Below are positions 1 to 9,461 of a stretch of DNA of 64,000 nucleotides, one piece after another. Position numbers and translations under genes: made by a program. Location: positions 25,783-89,782 of the forward strand of contig NZ_FWXR01000021.1 in the NCBI RefSeq assembly GCF_900176465.1, read 5' to 3'. Position 1 is the stretch's first letter, and every line of letters begins with the position of its first letter. A model generated the notes under the pieces. That model ran no database searches, was not told the DNA's origin, and saw nothing but the letters and a program-made list of their open reading frames with translations. The DNA comes from Fulvimarina manganoxydans. GTDB taxonomy: Bacteria > Pseudomonadota > Alphaproteobacteria > Rhizobiales > Rhizobiaceae.

Positions 1-93
1 GATTCCGAGGCGGCGATGCCGCAGGATGGCGGTCAGACGCCGGCGACCGCAACGCCGGCCTCGGCGGACGGCTCCATGGAAAAGAGCAACTGA
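1..93 (+). CDS. 3' end of an unidentified protein
   Basis: The window opens inside a reading frame that ends with TGA at 91-93. The visible 30 residues are rich in Ala, Pro, Thr and Asp and end in MEKSN, so they look like a flexible C-terminal tail and show no domain. A strong hairpin terminator follows about 50 bases later, which supports a real gene ending here. The body of the gene is outside the window and its function cannot be inferred. Confidence 0.55.
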   Translation, partial: DSEAAMPQDGGQTPATATPASADGSMEKSN

Positions 94-142
94 TCGTCCT
101 CTCTTAGGGCCGGTGCGTCCGGCCTCGTCACAACGCTCCTGA

Positions 143-174
143 GGGGAGCCGGTCCGCCGGCTCCCCTTCCTTTC
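143..174 (+). terminator. intrinsic terminator before glpK
   Basis: A perfect 10-bp stem, GGGGAGCCGG (143-152) with CCGGCTCCCC (157-166) and loop TCCG, is followed by the pyrimidine run TTCCTTTC. It separates the upstream partial gene from glycerol kinase. Confidence 0.8.
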
Positions 175-214
175 AAAGTCCATCCTTCGCTTTCGGGGAA
201 TTTGGAGGCCCGCC

Positions 215-1702
215 ATGTCCGGCTACGTGCTCGCCATCGATCAGGGAACCACGTCGACCCGCGCCATCGTCTTCGACGACCGTTTCGGCATTCGCGGCCT
301 CGGCCAGGAAGAATTCGCCCAGCATTTTCCGCGCTCGGGCTGGGTCGAGCACGATCCGGAGGACATCTGGACATCCACCGTCCAAACCGTGCGCACGGCG
401 CTCGCCGATGCGTCGCTCTCGGCCTCCGACATTGCCGCGATCGGCATCACCAATCAGCGCGAGACGGTGGTGATCTGGGAGCGCGACACCGGCAAGCCGA
501 TCCACAACGCCATCGTCTGGCAGGACCGGCGCACCGCCGATATCTGCCATAAAATCGCCAGCGACGGCGCCGAGGCGCTGATCACGGAAAAGACCGGCCT
601 CGTCATCGACCCCTATTTCTCCGGCACCAAGATCGCCTGGCTCCTCGACCATGTGGACGGCGCCCGCGCGAAGGCGGAAGCCGGCAAGCTCGCCTTCGGC
701 ACGATCGACTGTTTCCTCCTCTGGCGGCTGACCGGCGGCAAGGTCCACGCCACCGACACGACCAATGCCTGCCGCACCCAGCTCTTCGACATTTCCGCCA
801 ATCAATGGGACGACGAGCTGTTGCGGCTCCTGAACGTGCCGGCCGCCATTTTGCCCGAGGCGCGCGACTGCGACGCCGATTTCGGCATCTGCGACGGCGC
901 TCTCTTCGGCGCGAACATTCCGATCCGGGGCATGGCGGGCGACCAGCATGCGGCGACTCTCGGCCAGGCCTGCTTCAAGCCGGGCATGCTGAAATCGACC
1001 TATGGCACCGGCTGCTTCGCGGTCCTCAACACCGGCGCCGAGCGCGTTCCCTCGGCCAACCGGCTGCTCACCACCATCGCCTATCGTCTGTCGGGCCAGA
1101 CGGCCTTTGCGCTCGAAGGCTCGATCTTCGTCGCCGGCGCCGCCGTCCAGTGGCTGCGCGACGGGCTCAAGATCGTCGATCGGGCCGAGCGCTCCGGCCC
1201 GATGGCGGGCGAGGCGGACGACACCCAGGACGTCGTCATGGTGCCGGCCTTCACCGGCCTCGGCGCCCCCTGGTGGAACGCCGAAGCGCGCGGCGCGATC
1301 TACGGCCTCACCCGCAAGAGCGGGCCGAACGAGATCGCGCGCGCGGCCCTCGAAGCCACCTGTTTCCAGACCGCCGATCTCCTGCGGGCGATGAAGGCGG
1401 ACTGGTCCGGCGCCAGCGACACGATCCTGCGCGTCGATGGCGGCATGGTGGCGAGCGACTGGACCATGCAGCGTCTCGCCGACCTCCTGGACGCGCCGGT
1501 CGACCGGCCGGTGGTCCTCGAAACGACGGCCCTCGGCGCAGCCTGGATCGCCGGCCACGCCGCCGGGGTCTGGCCGGGCCAGGAAGGCTTTGCCGAGCGC
1601 TGGCACCTCGAACGCCGTTTCGAGCCCCGCATGCCGGCCGTCGAGCGTGGCCGCCGTCTGACACTGTGGGAAAAGGCGATCCAGCGCACGCTCGCGGCCT
1701 GA
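215..1702 (+). CDS. glpK: glycerol kinase
   Basis: A 495-residue FGGY-family kinase that phosphorylates glycerol to sn-glycerol 3-phosphate in the cytoplasm with ATP. The N-terminus carries the phosphate-binding [13 protein letters not shown] motif and the C-terminal half the GGMVASDW and LGAAW stretches typical of FGGY nucleotide-binding lobes. Length matches the family. The ATG at 215 is preceded by GGAGG at 204-208. It is flanked by its own terminators on both sides and appears monocistronic. No glycerol facilitator or glpD lies next to it. Confidence 0.95.
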   Translation: MSGYVLAIDQGTTSTRAIVFDDRFGIRGLGQEEFAQHFPRSGWVEHDPEDIWTSTVQTVRTALADASLSASDIAAIGITNQRETVVIWERDTGKPIHNAIVWQDRRTADICHKIASDGAEALITEKTGLVIDPYFSGTKIAWLLDHVDGARAKAEAGKLAFGTIDCFLLWRLTGGKVHATDTTNACRTQLFDISANQWDDELLRLLNVPAAILPEARDCDADFGICDGALFGANIPIRGMAGDQHAATLGQACFKPGMLKSTYGTGCFAVLNTGAERVPSANRLLTTIAYRLSGQTAFALEGSIFVAGAAVQWLRDGLKIVDRAERSGPMAGEADDTQDVVMVPAFTGLGAPWWNAEARGAIYGLTRKSGPNEIARAALEATCFQTADLLRAMKADWSGASDTILRVDGGMVASDWTMQRLADLLDAPVDRPVVLETTALGAAWIAGHAAGVWPGQEGFAERWHLERRFEPRMPAVERGRRLTLWEKAIQRTLAA

Positions 1703-1815
1703 GGCAATCAGCCGGCAGGCGCCTATTGAGCCGGTGGGGGCGATCGGGGCGCTTCGGGACCCGTCTTCGTCATCGGTTTGAGGCGGAACCGTGGGGCATC
1801 GATTTCGATTATTGA

Positions 1816-1848
1816 GGGACGCGATCCGCACCGGTCGCGTCCCTTTTT
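1816..1848 (+). terminator. intrinsic terminator after glpK
   Basis: GGGACGCGA (1816-1824) pairs perfectly with TCGCGTCCC (1835-1843) and is followed directly by TTTTT. It lies about 110 bases after the glpK stop codon. Confidence 0.85.
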
Positions 1849-1900
1849 ACATTCCATCAACCCCTACGGCGTCTGAGGTTGGGAACCGTCGATTCCTGAC

Positions 1901-1929
1901 TTGCCAATAATAACCCTGATTATTATATC
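1901..1929 (+). promoter_or_regulatory. promoter with MarR-type operator for efflux operon
   Basis: TTGCCA (1901-1906) and TATATC (1924-1929) are separated by 17 bases and could be -35 and -10 boxes. An inverted repeat, AATAATAA (1906-1913) with TTATTATA (1920-1927), matches at 7 of 8 positions and covers the spacer and -10. A repressor bound here would block RNA polymerase. The start codon at 1936 is only 7 bases after the -10 and no ribosome binding site is visible, so the mRNA may be leaderless. Confidence 0.55.
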
Positions 1930-1935
1930 CACGGC

Positions 1936-2457
1936 ATGAAACAGGATCCTCAAACCAGTCTCGGCTTTCTTCTCGTCGACGCGGCCCGTCTGCTCAGGCG
2001 TCGCTTCGAGCAGGAGAATCGCGACATGCCGATGACCTCGGCCCAGCTTCAGATCATCGCGCGTCTGTCCAAGAACGAGGGGATCGGCCAGGCGGCCTTG
2101 GCGAGCCTTCTGGAGCTCGAGCCGATGACGGTCAGCCGGCATGTGGACCGGATGGTCGCGGCCGGGCTGGTGGAACGGGTCCAGGATCCAAACGACCGCC
2201 GGGCGCGTCAGCTCTTCACCACCGAGAAGAGCCGAGCGCTTCTCGCGCCGATGCGCGAGCGCGCGAACACGCTCTTCGACGAGGCCCAAGTGGGCTTGTC
2301 GTCGAAGGAGCGTGAAGCGCTCTTTGCCGCCTTGCAGGTGGTCGTCCGCAATCTCTGCGCCGCCGATGCGAGCGCCAATCCTGCCGATGATCGCCCCGGC
2401 CGGCGCACCGGTTCCGCCCCAATGGCCGATGACGTCAAGCAGGACATCCTCTCATGA
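1936..2457 (+). CDS. MarR family transcriptional repressor (EmrR-like)
   Basis: A 173-residue MarR-family winged helix protein. The recognition region contains LLELEPMTVSRHVDRM and the wing contains ERVQDPNDRRARQL, both typical. The C-terminus (last ~30 residues) is an extra disordered tail. The gene overlaps the following HlyD gene by 4 bases (ATGA), so it is the first gene of an efflux operon in the EmrR-EmrA-EmrB order and probably represses it through the palindrome at 1906-1927. The inducing compound cannot be told from sequence. Confidence 0.9.
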   Translation: MKQDPQTSLGFLLVDAARLLRRRFEQENRDMPMTSAQLQIIARLSKNEGIGQAALASLLELEPMTVSRHVDRMVAAGLVERVQDPNDRRARQLFTTEKSRALLAPMRERANTLFDEAQVGLSSKEREALFAALQVVVRNLCAADASANPADDRPGRRTGSAPMADDVKQDILS

Positions 2458-3797
2458 ATGCGAGACCCGACAAGACCTCGATCGAGAAGGCCGAACCCGT
2501 CGACACACCCGTCGCCTTGAACGAAGCGGCCGACGAGACCGACACAGTCGCAGCAGCGTCCGGCCGGCCAGCGGGCGAAGGCGAAGAGACCACGACAAAC
2601 GAAGACACATCCGCCGCGCCGCCGCGCAAGCGGCGCCCCTTGCGCCTGGCGCTGATGATCGCCCTTCCCTTGGCTCTCGTTGCCGCCGGCTCCTATTACT
2701 GGGTGACCGGAGGGCGCTATATCGAGACCGAGGACGCCTATGTGCAGCAGGACCGGGTGACGGTCATGCCCCAGGTCTCCGGCCAGATCGCCGAGGTCGC
2801 GGTCAAGGAAAACCAGTCCGTGAAAGCCGGCGATCTCCTCTTCACCATCGACGATGCCGCCTATCGCAACGCCGTCGAGAGCGACAAGGCGCGGCTGGAA
2901 GCAGCGCGGCTCGATGTGGCCAAACTGAAGGCGGCCTATAGCCAGGCGATCGCCAAACGCCAGACGGCGTCCGACGCGCTGGATCTCGCCCAGACGACCT
3001 ATGATCGGCAGAACGCTCTGGTGAAACGGGGCGTCGTTTCCGATGCGACGCTCGACGATGCGCGCCTTTCCCTGCAACAGGCCAAGGGCACGCTGTCCTC
3101 CGCCGAACAGGATGTCCTCGCCGCCAAGGCCGCGCTCGCCGGCAATCCCGATATTCCAACCGACCAGCATCCGGAAGTGATGGAGGCGCTTGCCGCTCTC
3201 CATTCGGCCGAACTCGATCTCGATCATACGCGGGTCACCGCCCCGGAGGCCGGAATCGTCAGCCAGACCGACCGGCTACAGATCGGGCAATATGTAACGC
3301 CCCAGTCCGCCGTCGTCGCATTGGTCGAGACCTCGACGAGCTGGGTCGAAGCCAATTATAAGGAAACCGAACTGACCGACATGCATCCCGGCCAGCCGGT
3401 GGATGTGGTGCTCGACACCTATCCGGACCGACCCTTCCATGCGCATGTGGGCTCGATCGGCGCCGGAACCGGCTCGGAATTCGCGCTTCTTCCGGCCCAG
3501 AACGCCACCGGCAACTGGGTGAAGGTGGTTCAGCGCGTTCCGGTGCGCATCGATCTCGACCACAATGGCGATCTGCCGCCCATGCGCGCCGGGATGAGCG
3601 CGTCGGTCACCGTCGATACCGGCCATAGCCGCGGCGTTCCCGAGTTTCTGGAGCCCGCATTTGCATCGCTCGGTCTTCAGGATTGGCTTCCGGGCCCGCA
3701 AACGGCTGAAGCTGCCGAGACGGGTAGGACCCTCGCGGTCTCTGACGCAAACGCCCAGCAAGCGACCGGCGATGATGGCCGGCCGCGGCAGAGGTGA
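2454..3797 (+). CDS. HlyD family membrane fusion protein, EmrA-like
   Basis: A 447-residue periplasmic adaptor. After an acidic, disordered cytoplasmic N-terminus of about 60 residues comes one membrane segment near residues 62-84, then a lipoyl/biotinyl-type domain (YVQQDRVTVMPQVSGQI), a coiled-coil hairpin near residues 140-230, and the second lipoyl half and barrel (TRVTAPEAGIVS). It would link the DHA2 pump in the inner membrane to an outer-membrane channel. Start overlaps marR by 4 bases and stop overlaps the pump gene by 4 bases (GTGA), indicating translational coupling. Confidence 0.92.
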   Translation: MNARPDKTSIEKAEPVDTPVALNEAADETDTVAAASGRPAGEGEETTTNEDTSAAPPRKRRPLRLALMIALPLALVAAGSYYWVTGGRYIETEDAYVQQDRVTVMPQVSGQIAEVAVKENQSVKAGDLLFTIDDAAYRNAVESDKARLEAARLDVAKLKAAYSQAIAKRQTASDALDLAQTTYDRQNALVKRGVVSDATLDDARLSLQQAKGTLSSAEQDVLAAKAALAGNPDIPTDQHPEVMEALAALHSAELDLDHTRVTAPEAGIVSQTDRLQIGQYVTPQSAVVALVETSTSWVEANYKETELTDMHPGQPVDVVLDTYPDRPFHAHVGSIGAGTGSEFALLPAQNATGNWVKVVQRVPVRIDLDHNGDLPPMRAGMSASVTVDTGHSRGVPEFLEPAFASLGLQDWLPGPQTAEAAETGRTLAVSDANAQQATGDDGRPRQR

Positions 3798-5407
3798 GCG
3801 CGGTCACCGCCGGCGCGCAAGGCGGCCCGAAAGGACAGGCCGCGCCGGCGAAATCCACGCCTGAAGCTGCTCCCAAGATAAGCTCGCAACCTGTCGCCAA
3901 TAAAGGCCTGATCACCGTCTCGATCATGCTGGCGACGGTGATGCAGGTGCTCGACACGACCATCGCCAATGTCGCCCTGCCCAATATGCAGGGCTCGCTC
4001 GGCGCGGCCCAGGATCAGATCACCTGGGTTCTGACCTCCTATATCGTCGCCGCCGCGATCATGACGCCGGTCACCGGCTGGCTCTCGGACAAGATCGGCC
4101 TGCGCCAACTCTTCATCGCATCCGCCGCCGGCTTCGTCGTCGCGTCCATGGCCTGCGGGCTTTCGACGAGCCTCGAGGAGATGATCGCCTTCCGTCTGTT
4201 CCAGGGACTGTGCGGCGCCGCTCTCGTGCCATTGTCCCAGACGGTTCTCCTCAACATCAACAAGCCCGAAGAGCATGGCCAGGCCATGGCGATCTGGGGC
4301 GCGGGCATCATGGTCGGCCCGATCGTCGGCCCGACCCTCGGCGGCTGGCTGACCGAGACCTTCAACTGGCGCTATGTCTTCTTCGTCAATCTGCCGATCG
4401 GTGCGCTAGCGCTTGCCGGCATGATCGCCTTTCTGCCGAACACGCCGAAGCGCCAGCGCGGTTTCGACTTCTTCGGTTTCGCCATGCTGTCGATCTTCAT
4501 CGGCGCGCTGCAGCTCTTTCTCGATCGGGGCGAGCAGGTCGACTGGTTCTCATCCCCCGAAATCTGGATCGAGCTCGGCCTCGCGGTCTCCGCGATCTGG
4601 GTCTTCGTCATCCACATCACCGGCGCCAAGGCCCCCTTCATCGACCCGAAGATCTTTCGCGACCGCAATCTCGTCATGGCGCTCGTCATGATCTTCGTCG
4701 TCGGCATGGTGCTTCTGGCAGGCCTCGCCTTGCTGCCCCCGATGCTCCAGAACATCCTCGGCTATCCGGTGGTGACGACCGGCCTGGTCCTGGCCCCGCG
4801 CGGCGTCGGCACGATGATTTCGATGATCGTCGTCGGGCGGATCATCGGCAAGTTCGACACGCGGCTCCTGATCCTGACGGGCCTTCTTCTGACCGCGCTC
4901 TCGCTCTACCAGATGAGCGGCTTCTCGCCCCAGATGGACCAGACGCCGATCATCGTGTCGGGCGTCGTCCAGGGTCTCGGATTGGGTCTCGTCTTCGTGC
5001 CGCTCTCGACACTCGCTTTCGCGACACTCGAGCCCCGCTTTCGGGCCGATGCGGCGTCCCTGTTCAGCCTGCTCCGCAATATCGGCTCGTCGGTCGGCAT
5101 TTCGATCGTCACCGTCGAGCTCGCCCACAACATCGTCATCAGCCGCAGCGAGCTCGTCTCGGGCCTCAATCCGTTCAATCCCAATTTTACCGAAGCGCTT
5201 GCGGCGATGGGCGGAATGGGCGCCAACCAGACCACAGCGCTGGCGGTTCTGAACCAGCAGGTCCAAGCCCAGGCGGCGATGGTTGCCTATGTGGACGACT
5301 TCAAACTGATGATGATCATCACGCTCTGCGCGATCCCCCTGCTCGCCCTCATGCGGCCGAAGCCGAAGGGTGCCGGCCCGGCGGAGCCTGGACCGGCGAT
5401 GGAATGA
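3794..5407 (+). CDS. DHA2 family MFS multidrug efflux pump, EmrB-like
   Basis: A 537-residue drug/proton antiporter with about 14 hydrophobic segments. The DHA2 signature is visible in LDTTIANVALPNMQGSL near the first membrane segment, and GWLSDKIGLRQLF matches the MFS motif A loop. It partners the upstream HlyD protein to pump hydrophobic compounds across the envelope. The GTG start at 3794 overlaps the HlyD stop. No outer-membrane factor gene is adjacent, so a TolC homologue elsewhere is presumed. Confidence 0.93.
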   Translation: MSAVTAGAQGGPKGQAAPAKSTPEAAPKISSQPVANKGLITVSIMLATVMQVLDTTIANVALPNMQGSLGAAQDQITWVLTSYIVAAAIMTPVTGWLSDKIGLRQLFIASAAGFVVASMACGLSTSLEEMIAFRLFQGLCGAALVPLSQTVLLNINKPEEHGQAMAIWGAGIMVGPIVGPTLGGWLTETFNWRYVFFVNLPIGALALAGMIAFLPNTPKRQRGFDFFGFAMLSIFIGALQLFLDRGEQVDWFSSPEIWIELGLAVSAIWVFVIHITGAKAPFIDPKIFRDRNLVMALVMIFVVGMVLLAGLALLPPMLQNILGYPVVTTGLVLAPRGVGTMISMIVVGRIIGKFDTRLLILTGLLLTALSLYQMSGFSPQMDQTPIIVSGVVQGLGLGLVFVPLSTLAFATLEPRFRADAASLFSLLRNIGSSVGISIVTVELAHNIVISRSELVSGLNPFNPNFTEALAAMGGMGANQTTALAVLNQQVQAQAAMVAYVDDFKLMMIITLCAIPLLALMRPKPKGAGPAEPGPAME

Positions 5408-5471
5408 TACACCGAGGCTCTCGAAGTCTTTCGACCAGCGACTATTGATGGGTGATGCCGCGCCTGAGGAT

Positions 5472-7514
5472 TCAGGCGGCAATCTCCGAGGCGTCGGGCG
5501 TTTGCGAAGGCGCATCGAGCCAAGGGATTGTGACAGGCTGCAGCGCGGCGGTCAGCGGCGCCGGATGGCGGATGACGTCGCCCTGCAAGGCATCGATGCC
5601 GAGCGCCACCGCGGCCCGTGCATGATCGAGCGTGTGGATCCCACTTGCGATCACCTCTAGATCGAGATGCCGCGCCATGTGGATCAGGCCTTCGAGGACA
5701 GCCTTCGATTGGCGATCTCCGGCCGTGAGCGCCGGATCGATCTTCAGGCGATCGATCGGATAATCCTTCAGGCGCGCCAAGCGGATGAAGCCACTCCCGA
5801 ATTCGCTCAGCGTGATGACGATGCCATGCCCGCGCAGCGCCTGCAGAACTTCGATCGTGCCGACCTCGTCCTGAGGCGCGAGGGCTGCCGCGACGACCTC
5901 GATTTCAAGCGCGGACGGGCCGAGTCCGTGCTTTCGAAGGATCGATAGGGTCTGATCCACGAACCCCTCGGCCAGGAGTTGCCGGATGGAGACATCGACG
6001 ACGAGGCGAGCGCTCGATCCGAGGCTCCGCCAGGCGGCCGCGTCGGCGAGGGTCGTGTCGAAGACCACATGACCGACACGCCCGATCACCTCATTGGCTT
6101 CCGCGACCTCGATGAATTCGTCCGGCTCGACGACGCCGAGCTCCGGATGCCGCCAATCGAGACGAGAGTGGTAGGCCGTGACAAGACCTTTCGCGGTATC
6201 GACGACCGGCTGATAGACGACGGTGATCTCGCCCCGCGCCATCGCGGATTCAAAGTCGGCGAAGATGGTCGCCTGACGCTGCATGGCAATGGATAGGGAG
6301 CGATCGTAATGAACGAAGCGGCCACGCCCCCGTCGCTTGGCCTCGCCTCCGGCGCGATCGGCCCTGCGCACGAGTTGATCGAGTTCTGCGCCGCATTCGG
6401 GATAAAGCGCGACCCCGATGCTCGCCATGGGCCGGCATTGGGCCCCGCCAATATGGAAGGGTGCTGCGCAAGCCGATGCGATGCTCTCGGCAAGGCGATC
6501 CGCAGCGCCGCGCAGATCGCCGTCCCTCTGGTCCTCCATGTTTCCCGGCCGCAAGAGACAGATGAATTCGTCGCCGCCCCAACGGGCCAGCGCGATGGCC
6601 TGTTCACCGCAGCTCTGGCTCAGGCGCCGGGCGACCTCGCTCAGAACGAGGTCGCCCGCTTCATGGCCGAGGCCGTCATTGATCTGCTTGAAATGGTCGA
6701 GATCGAGGAAAAGGAGGACGGCGGGCCCGCCCTCGTTGTCGATCCAGGCGTTGAAGGCGACCGTCAGCCCCCGGCGATTGAGAAGGCCGGTCAACTGGTC
6801 GCGATGAGCAAGCTCATGGAGCGTCCGCGTGCGCTCGGCGACACGGTCTTCAAGATAGAAGTTGGTGCGGCGCATTTCTTCGACCAGCCTGGAATTCTGC
6901 CGGCCGAGATCGATCGACTCGCGAAGCACCCGAGCAGACGCGCGATGGGCAAGGGTCATCACAAACATGAAGACAAGGCAAAGAAGGCCAAGTAGCCCGT
7001 CACTTCCCCCGTTGAGAAAGAGCCGGGCCAAGGCCGGCACCATCATCAGCCAGATATAGGCGGGACCGATCAGTCGATAGGGCGAGAGCGTCACGATGGC
7101 CCCGGCCGTGAAGGCACTCAGAATGATGCATGCCGTATAGTGCAGGGCCGGCTCGGGGACCGACAAGGCGAACCAGCCGAAAATGCCCCAGCATGCCGAT
7201 CCGGAGATGAGGCCGATCGCAAGCCCATTTTGCGCATGGCGGACTGCGGATGGCCGGGGAGCCGACGTGTGGCGGGCCCATCCCTGAATCCGCATACAGA
7301 CCAGTACGCGAATGACTGTCAGAACGGACACCAGCGCGAGCCAATGCCACGCCCATTGATAACCGTGCATGCCGAAAAGAGAGCCAACTCCCAACGACGC
7401 GACGAAATTGACGAACATCCCGGGGATGGCGTTGCGCAGGGAGACATTCAGAAGCGTCGCCTGCGCGTCGTCGTCCGGCAAGACATGGGCACGGTTCGAA
7501 TACGCGGTCATCAT
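5472..7514 (-). CDS. membrane GGDEF protein with degenerate EAL domain
   Basis: A 680-residue protein. About five membrane segments (residues 30-190) are followed by a coiled linker, a GGDEF domain (235-400) and an EAL-fold domain (420-660). The active-site motif is intact (RWGGDEF, 311-317), as is LDLDHFKQIND, so diguanylate cyclase activity is likely. The inhibitory RxxD site expected five residues before GGDEF is absent (EQAI). The EAL domain has lost its metal ligands: EAL is HSR at 449-451, the DD pair is SE in LSEFGSG, and the ExT region reads IEVVAAA. That half is therefore probably a non-catalytic regulatory module. Transcribed alone. Confidence 0.9.
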   Translation of the reverse strand: MMTAYSNRAHVLPDDDAQATLLNVSLRNAIPGMFVNFVASLGVGSLFGMHGYQWAWHWLALVSVLTVIRVLVCMRIQGWARHTSAPRPSAVRHAQNGLAIGLISGSACWGIFGWFALSVPEPALHYTACIILSAFTAGAIVTLSPYRLIGPAYIWLMMVPALARLFLNGGSDGLLGLLCLVFMFVMTLAHRASARVLRESIDLGRQNSRLVEEMRRTNFYLEDRVAERTRTLHELAHRDQLTGLLNRRGLTVAFNAWIDNEGGPAVLLFLDLDHFKQINDGLGHEAGDLVLSEVARRLSQSCGEQAIALARWGGDEFICLLRPGNMEDQRDGDLRGAADRLAESIASACAAPFHIGGAQCRPMASIGVALYPECGAELDQLVRRADRAGGEAKRRGRGRFVHYDRSLSIAMQRQATIFADFESAMARGEITVVYQPVVDTAKGLVTAYHSRLDWRHPELGVVEPDEFIEVAEANEVIGRVGHVVFDTTLADAAAWRSLGSSARLVVDVSIRQLLAEGFVDQTLSILRKHGLGPSALEIEVVAAALAPQDEVGTIEVLQALRGHGIVITLSEFGSGFIRLARLKDYPIDRLKIDPALTAGDRQSKAVLEGLIHMARHLDLEVIASGIHTLDHARAAVALGIDALQGDVIRHPAPLTAALQPVTIPWLDAPSQTPDASEIAA

Positions 7515-7803
7515 CGATCTGCAAACACCAGCTGTTTCGAAGCCAGCCTAGAGGAGATGGGTAAACGTCCGCTTGGGCCTGTTGCGACAATTGGTATCAA
7601 ATTTGCGAAGACGTGATGGGCACACTTAGTCATTGTCGCGGCCAGCACGCGATAGGCGCTGGGGAAAGGTGCAAATTCAGACCGGTCAAAAGAAACTCGC
7701 GACATGATTGCGCGCTATACGGCCCTCCCTTATACGCCCCGCGTCGCAGAACTCGCTTTGCGGGCTGGAACCTCAGGCAAGGCAAAATTGGAAGAGGCAC
7801 GCC

Positions 7804-8931
7804 TCAGCGCACGATCGTCAGCGTTTCCGCCGCGCGGGTGATCGCGGTGTAAAGCCAGCGCTCGCGCGTATCGCGAAAGGCGAAGCTTTCGTCGAACAGC
7901 ATGACGTCGTCCCATTGGGAGCCTTGTGCCTTGTGGACGGTCAGCGCGTAGCCATAGTCGAAATCGTCGAAGCGCTTCTTGGTCGACCAGGGCACTTCGG
8001 TCTCCGGCTCCTCGAAGGCGCTTTTTAGAAGGCGGATCTTCGCCGCGCCCTGGTCGATGTCGTCGTCATCGGGTTTGACGATGAGATTGACGCCCGGCTT
8101 CACAGTCTCTCGGCTAGCCGTCATCACCTGCCAGAGCGAGCCGTTGAGGAGCCCTTTGGCCGGGTCGTTTCTGAGGCAGACCAACTTGTCGCCGACCTGG
8201 GGCAAGGCTTCGGTAAAACCCTTCAATTCGCGCAGCCGGGCATTGTAGCGCCGCCGGGTGCGATTGGTGCCGACCAGCACCTGATCGGCCTTCAAAACAG
8301 CGTCTCGCTCCACGTCGCGCTTGCCGATGACCTGAACCGTCCCGTAATCGCCATGCATGATCGCCCGCCCCTCGCGCACGTCGAGGGCGAGGCGAACGAT
8401 CGGATTGTCGCGGGCCTGACGATGGATCTCGGTGAGAAGGAAGTCGGGCTCGGCCTCGGTGAAGAAGCCGCCCCCCGAGACCGGCGGCAGCTGGCCGGGA
8501 TCGCCGAGAACGAGAATGGGCGTGCCGAAGCTCATCAGGTCGCGGCCGAGCGCCTCGTCCACCATGGAGCATTCGTCGATGATGACGAGCCGGGCTTTGG
8601 CCACCGGGCTCTGACGGTTGAGCGAGAAGGTCGGCGAGACCCGGGCCGTCCCGGTCTCTTCGTCGGCGATCTCCTCTTCGCCGCGCGGGCGGTAGATCAG
8701 CGAATGGATCGTACGGGCGCTCTTGGCGCCCTTCGAACGCAGGACCTGAGCGGCCTTGCCGGTGAAGGCGGCGAATTGGACCGCGCCTTCGATCCCTTCG
8801 GCGAAATGCTTGGCGAGCGTCGTCTTGCCCGTGCCGGCATAGCCGAACAGGCGGAAGACGGGACGGTCGCCGGCTTCGAGCCAATCGGCCACGGCCTTCA
8901 GCGCTTCGTCCTGTTGGGGGGAGAGCTTCAC
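7804..8931 (-). CDS. RecD-like ATP-dependent DNA helicase
   Basis: A 375-residue superfamily 1 helicase. Walker A is GYAGTGKT at residues 30-37, Walker B is VIIDECSMV, followed by motif III GDPGQLPP, and the C-terminal UvrD-like half holds VHKAQGSQWD and the final YTAITRA motif. It is much shorter than RecD2 and lacks an N-terminal domain, so it belongs with the compact RecD/AAA_30 helicases of alphaproteobacteria. Its biological role is unknown; a repair or exonuclease-accessory job is a guess. The only in-frame start near the motif block is GTG at 8931, with GAGGAG about 11 bases upstream. Confidence 0.88.
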   Translation of the reverse strand: MKLSPQQDEALKAVADWLEAGDRPVFRLFGYAGTGKTTLAKHFAEGIEGAVQFAAFTGKAAQVLRSKGAKSARTIHSLIYRPRGEEEIADEETGTARVSPTFSLNRQSPVAKARLVIIDECSMVDEALGRDLMSFGTPILVLGDPGQLPPVSGGGFFTEAEPDFLLTEIHRQARDNPIVRLALDVREGRAIMHGDYGTVQVIGKRDVERDAVLKADQVLVGTNRTRRRYNARLRELKGFTEALPQVGDKLVCLRNDPAKGLLNGSLWQVMTASRETVKPGVNLIVKPDDDDIDQGAAKIRLLKSAFEEPETEVPWSTKKRFDDFDYGYALTVHKAQGSQWDDVMLFDESFAFRDTRERWLYTAITRAAETLTIVR

Positions 8932-8960
8932 GACCGGTTCGGCTCCTCAGTCAGCATCGG

Positions 8961-9005
8961 CGGGTGAGATACCTGCAGGCGGCATTGACGGGTGAGACAC
9001 CCGCA
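8961..9005. promoter_or_regulatory. two tandem imperfect palindromes between helicase and lipoprotein genes
   Basis: A 17-base unit, CGGGTGAGAyACCyGCA, occurs at 8961-8977 and again at 8989-9005, start-to-start spacing 28. Fifteen of 17 positions are identical. Each unit is itself a near palindrome (the second reads CGGGTG AGA CACCCG). The pair lies in the divergent region between the helicase and the small lipoprotein gene and looks like a double operator. No regulator gene is adjacent. Confidence 0.45.
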
Positions 9006-9166
9006 TAGTCGCCGGGGGCTTTGAGCGCAATCGCGGATTGGACGCAGATGCCCCGTCCACAAACCGTTGGATGGCAAGCGGTCTTTTCCACCTAAAGCCG
9101 GAACCCGATCGGCGCGGCAAGCCTTGAAAGGTCAAGTCCCATCAACCCGATCGAAGGAACAAATCT

Positions 9167-9376
9167 ATGAAATTTCAGACACTTTTCGCTGCATCCCTGA
9201 TGTCCATCGCAGCGCTCGGCCTGTCGGCCTGCAGCGACGAGGGCGAAGAACAGGCCACCAGCGTCGGCTCCGGCGACGGCCCGACCGATGGCGCGGGCTC
9301 CAGCAATCCGGCCCTCGTTCAGGGTGACGGCGAAGAGGCCGGGGTGATCAAGCCGGACGCCCAGGACGTCAACTGA
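9167..9376 (+). CDS. small lipoprotein
   Basis: A 69-residue protein with a lipoprotein signal: positively charged start, hydrophobic core, and lipobox LSAC at residues 19-22. The mature part is acidic, Gly/Asp/Glu-rich and probably unfolded. AAGGA lies 8 bases before the ATG. It converges with pccA. No function is recognised; it would be anchored to a membrane on the periplasmic side. Confidence 0.75.
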   Translation: MKFQTLFAASLMSIAALGLSACSDEGEEQATSVGSGDGPTDGAGSSNPALVQGDGEEAGVIKPDAQDVN

Positions 9377-9461
9377 CGGCCCTCGAACGTATCGTTTCCT
9401 GAAAGAAGAGAGACAGGCTCTGCCCATTGCGGCACGGCCTTCCCTCGTCCAAAGCCTTCGC

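Noticed and set aside
173..1831. 552-codon open frame antisense to glpK
   Set aside because: Long antisense frames are common in GC-rich coding DNA. Its translation is low in hydrophobic cores, has no domain, and glpK is certain.
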